Positions 58,656 to 64,000 of a DNA stretch of 64,000 bases are shown piece after piece. Position 1 is the first letter of the stretch. Each line of letters opens with the position of its first letter. Under the pieces are notes generated by a model that was not told the origin of the DNA, made no database searches, and saw only the letters and a program-made list of their open reading frames with translations. Source of the DNA: Acerihabitans arboris (GTDB lineage Bacteria > Pseudomonadota > Gammaproteobacteria > Enterobacterales > Enterobacteriaceae); NCBI RefSeq assembly GCF_010131535.1, contig NZ_WUBS01000012.1, forward strand, positions 124,001-188,000. The letters run 5' to 3'. The translations under genes and the position numbers were made by a program.

Positions 58656-60080
58656 TCAGGTCGCCACTTCGGCCAGCTGCCGCTTAATTGTCTCGCCAAT
58701 TTTTTTTACCGCCGCCTCGATTTCATCGGTCAATTGGGTGGCGTAGGTGAGGCGAAGACAGTGGCGGTATTTGCCGGAGGCGGAAAAAATCGGCCCCACG
58801 GCTATCTGTATCGCCATTTTTTCCAGCTGGCGGTTAAGCCGCAGGGAGTCAAAGCGATCCGGCAGCTCAATCCACATCAAAAATCCGCCCTGCGGACGGC
58901 TGACGCGGGTTTCCGGCGGAAAATAGCTTTTGACCCAGTCGGTCATGATGTCGCAGTTAAGCTGGTAGCGGGCGCGCATGCGCCGCAAATGCTTCTGGTA
59001 ATGCCCCTGGCGCACAAACTCGGCCACCGCCAACTGCGGCTGCAACGCGGTGGCGCCGGTGCCGATATACTTCATATGAATTACTTTTTCCATATAACGG
59101 CCGGGCACGATCCAGCCCACGCGCAGCCCCGGCGCCAGGGTTTTGGAAAATGAACTGCACAGCAGTACCCGGCCGTCGTCGTCAAAGGACTTGATGGTAT
59201 GCGGACGGGGATAGCGGTAGGCCAGGTCGCCGTAGACATCATCCTCGATGATCGGCGTGTCGTAGCGCGCCGCCAGGCACAGCAGCGCGTGCTTATGCGC
59301 ATCCGGCATGATGTAGCCCAGCGGGTTATTGCAGTTGGGCGTCACCTGGATGGCCTTGATCGGCCACTGCTCCAGCGCCAGCTCCAGCGCTTCCAGGCTG
59401 ATGCCGGTCACCGGGTCGGTGGGGATTTCCAGCGCCTTGATGCCGAAGGCCTTCAGAGTCTGGGTCACGCCATGGAAGCTCGGCGAATCGACCGCCACGA
59501 TGTCACCGGCCTGGCACAGGGCGTGTATGGCAATCGACAGCGCTTCATGACAACCGGTGGTAATCATGATGTCTTCGGGCAGCGCCAGGCAGCCGCTGTC
59601 CACCAGCAGGCGCGCTATCTGCTCGCGCAGCGCCGGGGCGCCGCTGATATCGCCATAGGTCATGCCGCGCAGGTCCGGATGCAGGGCGATACGGCTTAAC
59701 TCCTTGTTCAGCGGCCGGAGCGTGGGTGAACTGATATCCGGCATGCCCGGCCCTAAATGCACCATCCCGTCCACCGGATCGGCGCGCAGCAGCTTAAGTA
59801 CCAGATCCCACTGGGAAATATCTACCGGACGTTGCGCCGGACGGCACATGGCCGGCAGCGCCGCCGGCTCGTGGTGCTGGCTGACAAAATATCCCGACTT
59901 CGGCCGCGCCTCGATTAATCGCCGCTCTTCCAACACCCGGTACGCCTGCTGGACGGTGCTGATGCTCACCTCGTGCTCCAGGCTTAACGCCCGCACCGAG
60001 GGCAGCCGCTGGCCGCAGGTATATAAGCCTTGTTCAATACGATCGCCGATGATACTGGCCAGGTTGTCATAACGCGTCAT
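58656..60080 (-). CDS. MocR-type PLP-dependent regulator (GntR helix-turn-helix plus aminotransferase fold)
   Basis: The 474-residue protein has an N-terminal GntR winged helix (residues 1-65, QRLPSVRALSLEHEVSISTV) and a fold-type I aminotransferase domain (about 105-470). The PLP-binding lysine is K313 in CSSFSKTLAPGLRVGW, and PNCNNPLGYIMP and IIEDDVYGDLAYR are the conserved cofactor blocks. MocR proteins usually regulate a divergent neighbour, often an amino-acid exporter. Here it is divergent from a DUF1127 gene and a LysE exporter, with repeated TACAGAT sites between. The effector is unknown. Confidence 0.9.
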   Translation of the reverse strand: MTRYDNLASIIGDRIEQGLYTCGQRLPSVRALSLEHEVSISTVQQAYRVLEERRLIEARPKSGYFVSQHHEPAALPAMCRPAQRPVDISQWDLVLKLLRADPVDGMVHLGPGMPDISSPTLRPLNKELSRIALHPDLRGMTYGDISGAPALREQIARLLVDSGCLALPEDIMITTGCHEALSIAIHALCQAGDIVAVDSPSFHGVTQTLKAFGIKALEIPTDPVTGISLEALELALEQWPIKAIQVTPNCNNPLGYIMPDAHKHALLCLAARYDTPIIEDDVYGDLAYRYPRPHTIKSFDDDGRVLLCSSFSKTLAPGLRVGWIVPGRYMEKVIHMKYIGTGATALQPQLAVAEFVRQGHYQKHLRRMRARYQLNCDIMTDWVKSYFPPETRVSRPQGGFLMWIELPDRFDSLRLNRQLEKMAIQIAVGPIFSASGKYRHCLRLTYATQLTDEIEAAVKKIGETIKRQLAEVAT

Positions 60081-60089
60081 GGTGGCCTC

Positions 60090-60219
60090 ATACAGATGAA
60101 TACTTCAAAGTTAAAAGCAATACAGATTGAGAAAAATCTGGGCATGACAGCGCGGAAAATTATTAATTGTATGGTAAAAATACCTGATTTCTGAATCTGT
60201 ACGGTATCAGCATACAGTT
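60090..60219. promoter_or_regulatory. Repeated TACAGAT boxes in the MocR / DUF1127-lysE divergent promoter
   Basis: ATACAGAT occurs at 60090-60097 and 60120-60127, its complement ATCTGTA at 60195-60201, and a variant ATACAGTT at 60212-60219. The second box is also part of a small inverted repeat, CAGATT...AATCTG. MocR regulators such as PdxR and GabR bind spaced direct repeats, so these are candidate operators for the product of 58656-60080. Confidence 0.5.
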
Positions 60220-60255
60220 GCATGATAGTTCCATCAACCGACGAGGAGGAACATC

Positions 60256-60474
60256 ATGAAAAATACCTTAAAAACCTGCCAGACACTTCCCTTGACTTTC
60301 GAACCGGGGCGGGCCATCGCCGGCCAAAATCCCCTGGCGGCCTTATATGGCCGGTTCAAAAGCTGGCATCTGCGCCGGCGCAACCGCCTGATCCTCAGCG
60401 CCCTGAGCGACGATCAGTTGAAGGATATCGGGCTTTCCCGCAGTGAAGTGGAGCTTTATGACAAGAAAAAATAA
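60256..60474 (+). CDS. DUF1127 domain small protein
   Basis: The 72-residue product ends with a typical DUF1127 segment: RRRNRLILSALSDDQLKDIG with LSRSEVELY. DUF1127 proteins are small, arginine-rich and in several bacteria linked to RNA turnover or metabolic regulation. GAGGAGG lies before the ATG. It precedes the LysE exporter by 42 bp, and both are divergent from the MocR regulator, suggesting a shared transcript. Confidence 0.85.
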   Translation: MKNTLKTCQTLPLTFEPGRAIAGQNPLAALYGRFKSWHLRRRNRLILSALSDDQLKDIGLSRSEVELYDKKK

Positions 60475-60516
60475 GACTTATCCCTAAGGATTGATATCAA
60501 AAGGATTGAACGCACC

Positions 60517-61116
60517 ATGACCATTGCCGAGCTTAGCGCCTTTTGCCTGTACGCTTTTGTTACTTCCATCACCCCCGGACCGAACAACAGCATGTTGGCC
60601 AGTTCAGGGGTGAATTTTGGATTTTACCGCACTTTACCGCATATTCTCGGCGTCAGCTGCGGGCTTTGCCTGATGATCCTGGCCATTGGACTGGGGCTGG
60701 AGCGGATATTCCAGCTCTACCCCATGTTGTTTCCGCTGGTTCGGTTGACCGGCGCCTGTTACCTGATCTATCTCGCCTGGCGTATCGCTAACGCCGTGGC
60801 GCCTTCGGGCGCCATACGCGCCTCGGCCGCGCCGTTGGGATACTGGGGCGCGGTTGTGTTCCAGTGGCTCAATCCCAAGACCTGGCTGATGGCCGTCGGG
60901 TCGGTTACCGTCTATGCGCCGGCGCAGCACCATTTCAGGGACGTCGCGCTTATCGCCCTGGTATTTACCCTGATAAACGCCCCCTGCGTCAGCGCCTGGG
61001 CAGCCTTCGGCAGCATGCTGAAAAATCGGCTCGGCCAGCCGCAGCGGCTGCTGGTGTTCAATCGCCTGATGGCCGCGACGCTGGTGTTGACGCTTTATCC
61101 CCTGCTGGCCCGCTAG
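60517..61116 (+). CDS. LysE/RhtB family amino-acid exporter
   Basis: This 199-residue inner-membrane protein has the LysE family N-terminus with SITPGPNNSMLASSGVNFGF and about six hydrophobic segments, and the conserved QWLNPKTWLMAVGSV block. Members export amino acids or similar metabolites. Together with the divergent MocR regulator it forms a common regulator-exporter pair in proteobacteria. The substrate cannot be told from sequence. A long hairpin at 61143-61180 follows. Confidence 0.9.
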   Translation: MTIAELSAFCLYAFVTSITPGPNNSMLASSGVNFGFYRTLPHILGVSCGLCLMILAIGLGLERIFQLYPMLFPLVRLTGACYLIYLAWRIANAVAPSGAIRASAAPLGYWGAVVFQWLNPKTWLMAVGSVTVYAPAQHHFRDVALIALVFTLINAPCVSAWAAFGSMLKNRLGQPQRLLVFNRLMAATLVLTLYPLLAR

Positions 61117-61142
61117 CCGACGCGGGATTGTACCGCATGCTG

Positions 61143-61180
61143 GATAACCCGTTGCCACCCGCCGCTGGCAACGGGTTATC
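61143..61180. terminator. Bidirectional terminator-like hairpin between lysE and tsgA
   Basis: GATAACCCGTTGCCA (61143-61157) and TGGCAACGGGTTATC (61166-61180) are exact reverse complements, 15 bp, with an 8-nt loop. It sits in the convergent gap and its right arm contains the tsgA stop codon (61176-61178). T-runs are not evident, but the stem is very stable. Confidence 0.7.
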
Positions 61181-62366
61181 TGGCCGCGTGGCCGTGCAAC
61201 CGGTGGCGGGTGACAAAACCCAGCGACAGGCACAGCACAAATACCGCCAAATACAGCGCATTGGCGGTGCTGAGCGCGGCTTTAACGCCAAGGTGCGCCA
61301 CGATAGGGCCGGTGACCACAAACGTCAGCATGGTGCCGATGGTGCCGCAGGTAAGAATGGTGTTTACCAGTTTGGGCGAGGTTAGCCGGGTCTGCTGCGA
61401 GCCCAGGGTGATGATGGTGGTATAAATGGCGCTGGAAATAAAACCCAGCCCGAAGAGATAATAATGCAGGTGCGCGGCCTGGTCGGAGGCGATGAACAGA
61501 TACATGATGACCGCGGACAGGGCGGCCAGCAGCGTGACGATACGCTGTAAATCCACATGGCGCAGTATGGCGCTGAACACCCACATGCCGACCATATACG
61601 CGGTCCAGAAATTGCCCACCAGGCCGCCGGCCTGTTTAATATTCATGCCGAAGCTATGGGTAGCGTATTCGGGCACCCAGGAAATAAAACCCAGTTGTCC
61701 CAGGATATAACACAGCGCGGCGGCCGACAGCAGCAGCACCCCTATGCCCCATTTTTCCCCTGCCGCCGGCGCCGCCAGCGGATCCCCCGCGGCCTTCTTG
61801 CCCAATACCGGGAATTCAGATAGTAACGTCAGGATAAAAATGGCCACATACAGCAGGCCGATGCAGGCGTAAACCCAATACCAGGGAATAAGCCGCGCCA
61901 GCAGCACCCCGGCCAGAATAGAGAATGTCGCCCCGGCCATACTGAAAAACGAGTCGGTAAACAGCAGGCGCGAACCCCGTTGGCGCCCTTCGTAGAGATA
62001 GGCGATCAAATAGGTGCCGATCGACATGGTAATGCCGCTCACCACACCCAGCACAAACATCGACAGCGAAAACAGCGCCAGGGTATGCCCGCTCATCAGG
62101 CCGGCGATCGCCAACACCATCAGCACAAAGCCGAATATCAGCTGACGTCTAAGCGGGATGATCTCCATCAGCCAGGCATTGAGGAATATCGCCAGTAAAA
62201 TACCGGCGTTCAAAAAGGTGAAGGTGGTGCTCATCGCCGAAACCGGCGCCTGGAAATAGTCGGCGATATCGTTTAATACCACGCCGGTGACAATCACTAA
62301 TGCGCCGGTCAATCCATACGAAAAAAAACTAATCCACGTTAGCAGCAGTCGATTTTTGTTATTCAT
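61176..62366 (-). CDS. tsgA: MFS transporter TsgA
   Basis: TsgA (YhfC) is a 12-helix major facilitator protein of unknown substrate, named for tellurite-, selenium- and growth-related phenotypes in Salmonella. The 396-residue product (393 in E. coli) has [60 protein letters not shown] and [20 protein letters not shown]. In E. coli it lies next to nirB; here nir and cysG are missing. It is divergent from ppiA. Confidence 0.95.
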   Translation of the reverse strand: MNNKNRLLLTWISFFSYGLTGALVIVTGVVLNDIADYFQAPVSAMSTTFTFLNAGILLAIFLNAWLMEIIPLRRQLIFGFVLMVLAIAGLMSGHTLALFSLSMFVLGVVSGITMSIGTYLIAYLYEGRQRGSRLLFTDSFFSMAGATFSILAGVLLARLIPWYWVYACIGLLYVAIFILTLLSEFPVLGKKAAGDPLAAPAAGEKWGIGVLLLSAAALCYILGQLGFISWVPEYATHSFGMNIKQAGGLVGNFWTAYMVGMWVFSAILRHVDLQRIVTLLAALSAVIMYLFIASDQAAHLHYYLFGLGFISSAIYTTIITLGSQQTRLTSPKLVNTILTCGTIGTMLTFVVTGPIVAHLGVKAALSTANALYLAVFVLCLSLGFVTRHRLHGHAAR

Positions 62367-62682
62367 AATTGCCTGTTTAAAATGTCATGCGCGACGGGCG
62401 CGCCGCCCGCCGGCATGAATGTTGCCGAACAGTACCGGTAGGGGACAAATACTATCATGGTGATTTATGCCGTGGACATAAAAGTCATCATGCCGGGACT
62501 TTTCAGCGATTTTTGCAAAATCCGTTTAAGCAATGGCTAACCTTTTCGTCAATATCAGCGGTGTCCGCGCGCCTGATATAAAACCTGTTACGTAAAAAAA
62601 GGTAAATGGGTAGCGTAAGCGCGGTCCGCTCTTTAGAATCAAAGCCCTTCCTGTTGCCCATGTTTTAAAAAAGGAACCCCTC

Positions 62683-63252
62683 ATGCTGAAACGAAACCTG
62701 GCCACCGCCGCGCTGGTTTTATCCCTGGCCGCCGCCTGCCCGCTATTTGCCGCCGCGCAGGACACCCATGTACTGCTGACCACTTCGGCGGGGAATATTG
62801 AGCTGGAGCTGGATAATCAAAAAGCGCCGGTAGCGGTGAAAAACTTTGTCGATTATGTGAACAACGGCTTTTACAACAACACTATCTTCCATCGCGTCAT
62901 CCCCGGTTTTATGGTCCAGGGCGGCGGTTTTAACCAGGATCTGACGCAAAAAACCACCCAGGCGCCGATAAAAAACGAAGCGGATAACGGCCTGCGCAAC
63001 CTGCGCGGCACCGTGGCCATGGCGCGCACCAACGATAAAGACAGCGCCACCAGCCAGTTCTTTATTAACGTTGCCGATAATGCGTTTCTCGATCACGGCC
63101 AGCGTGATTTCGGCTATGCGGTATTCGGTAAAGTGGTCAATGGCATGGACGTGGCCGATAAAATTGCCCAGGTGCCGACCAAGAACGTTGGGCCTTACCA
63201 GAATGTGCCGGTGAAGCCGGTGACTATCCTGTCCGCCAAGATCGTGAAGTAA
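62683..63252 (+). CDS. ppiA: Periplasmic peptidyl-prolyl cis-trans isomerase A (cyclophilin)
   Basis: PpiA catalyses proline isomerisation in periplasmic protein folding. The 189-residue product (190 in E. coli) has a signal peptide to about residue 25 ([16 protein letters not shown]) and the cyclophilin core: [62 protein letters not shown] precedes the ATG. It is divergent from tsgA and followed by yhfG-fic as in E. coli. Confidence 0.96.
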   Translation: MLKRNLATAALVLSLAAACPLFAAAQDTHVLLTTSAGNIELELDNQKAPVAVKNFVDYVNNGFYNNTIFHRVIPGFMVQGGGFNQDLTQKTTQAPIKNEADNGLRNLRGTVAMARTNDKDSATSQFFINVADNAFLDHGQRDFGYAVFGKVVNGMDVADKIAQVPTKNVGPYQNVPVKPVTILSAKIVK

Positions 63253-63315
63253 CAGGAAACGGCGCGGTAATATCAGTTATCAACCACGGGTGCGGTCACA
63301 TCCCGCCGCCCGCTG

Positions 63316-63361
63316 GACGGGAAAGTCCGTCGCGGCCTTTCTTCGACGGACTCTTCCCGTC
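63316..63361 (+). terminator. Long imperfect hairpin downstream of ppiA
   Basis: GACGGGAAAGTCCGTCG (63316-63332) pairs with CGACGGACTCTTCCCGTC (63344-63361) over about 17 bp with one bulge. It lies 64 bp after ppiA and 92 bp before yhfG. The tail is TCTCGCC rather than a T-run, so termination is likely but not typical. Confidence 0.55.
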
Positions 63362-63453
63362 TCTCGCCAATCCCGCCCCGCTTCCCCTGCGAACCCGCGA
63401 ATGCCGGTTATACTTCATGTTATTACCTCAAGGTCGCAGCCAGGAGGCATGAC

Positions 63454-63621
63454 ATGAAAAAAATGACTGAAAAACAAAAGGCGCGGTTATTCCAGCAACG
63501 CCGGAATGAAAATTTCCGGGCCAGCAACCGTCTGGAAGGTTTTACCATCGAACCGGTTACCCTGACGGCGCAAGAGGCCTTGCAGCGCATAGGCGAGCTC
63601 AGGAGACACTATGAACGATAA
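63454..63621 (+). CDS. yhfG: Antitoxin YhfG (FicA), partner of Fic
   Basis: This 55-residue protein matches E. coli YhfG ([20 protein letters not shown], then LRRHYER at the end). It carries SNRLEG, which fits the Fic-inhibitory helix motif [S/T]xxxE[G/N]; its glutamate would block the ATP site of Fic. AGGAGG is six bases before the ATG. It overlaps fic by 11 bases, the translational coupling typical of antitoxin-toxin pairs. Confidence 0.93.
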   Translation: MKKMTEKQKARLFQQRRNENFRASNRLEGFTIEPVTLTAQEALQRIGELRRHYER

Positions 63622-64000
63622 ATTCGGCGATGGACGCGATCCCTATCTTTACCCCGGCATCCCGGTATTGGCCAATAAGCTGAATATTCATGAGTCCGCC
63701 GGATTACGCGAGGCTGAACTGGCCCTGACCGGCCTGCGCGCCGCCACCCTGGAGCTGGGCACGCCCAATATGGGGCTGCCGTGGTTATGCGCTATTCATC
63801 GCCAGCTGTTCCAGGATCTTTATGCCTGGGCCGGGCAACTGCGCACGGTGGATATTTATCAAAACGAGACCCGTTATTGTCATTTTGCCTACCTGGAAAA
63901 GGAGGGCAACGCGGTTATGCAGCGGTTAGAGGACGAAGACTATCTGCGCGGGCTGACCCTGGACGAGATTGTGCCGCGCCTGGCGCAATATTATGCCGAT
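63611..64000 (+). CDS. fic: Fic domain AMP-transferase, N-terminal part (3' end outside window)
   Basis: Fic enzymes transfer AMP to target hydroxyls. The 130 visible residues match E. coli Fic: [49 protein letters not shown] and [18 protein letters not shown]. The catalytic HPFxxGNGR-type motif lies beyond base 64000, so whether the enzyme is active cannot be judged. E. coli Fic has G in place of one residue of that motif. It is coupled to yhfG. Confidence 0.93.
   Translation, partial: MNDKFGDGRDPYLYPGIPVLANKLNIHESAGLREAELALTGLRAATLELGTPNMGLPWLCAIHRQLFQDLYAWAGQLRTVDIYQNETRYCHFAYLEKEGNAVMQRLEDEDYLRGLTLDEIVPRLAQYYAD

Overview
The window is a stretch of enterobacterial chromosome. Gene content and order follow the Escherichia coli glg-glp-mal-nfuA-bioH, feo-tex-greB-ompR-envZ-pckA-hsl-igaA-nudE-mrcA-hof-aro-dam-trpS and tsgA-ppiA-fic region, but with insertions and losses. 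The high-GC backbone, a complete malonate decarboxylase cluster and an AT-rich ankyrin-repeat gene would suit a Sodalis-like or Pectobacteriaceae-like member of the Enterobacterales. That placement is an inference, not read directly from a marker gene. No tRNA, rRNA, CRISPR array, transposase or integrase was recognised.

Layout. 1-876: 3' end of glgP. 877-2825: an AT-rich islet with a decayed second copy of the glpD 3' end and a 454-residue protein combining an F-box-like motif with ankyrin repeats. 2826-10620: glpD, glpE, glpG and glpR, with a foreign three-gene sugar-acid type cassette (MFS transporter, DHDPS-family lyase, DeoR-ribokinase fusion) separating glpE from glpG. 11045-15565: malP and malQ without malT. 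15706-18257: nfuA, comF/gntX, bioH and a DUF1471 protein; gntT is missing. 18517-26879: mdcABCDEFGHR for malonate decarboxylation, with mdcF broken by a 5-bp tandem duplication. 26952-28640: a GH13_18 sugar phosphorylase. 28974-31625: feoB and feoA.

32023-43095: tex, greB, ompR-envZ, pckA, hslO, hslR, igaA. 43568-50482: nudE, mrcA and the hofMNOQ competence/pilus-type genes, with HofO apparently fused to a HofP-like tail. 50818-57111: the aroK-aroB-damX-dam-rpe-gph-trpS superoperon. 57338-62366: codA, then a MocR-type regulator divergent from a DUF1127 protein and a LysE exporter, then tsgA; the nir-cysG genes seen here in E. coli are absent. 62683-64000: ppiA and the YhfG/Fic antitoxin-toxin pair, with fic running off the end.

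Functionally the window joins glycogen and maltodextrin phosphorolysis (glgP, malP, malQ), glycerol-3-phosphate use (glpD under GlpR), malonate use, ferrous iron uptake, osmotic envelope signalling, gluconeogenesis and a conserved housekeeping operon. The least ordinary part is the F-box/ankyrin gene: it looks horizontally acquired, lies between two directly repeated glpD 3' ends, and has the domain plan of effectors delivered into eukaryotic cells. Other novelties are the DeoR-kinase fusion cassette, a ~90-bp two-hairpin intergenic repeat present three times, and the mdcF frameshift.
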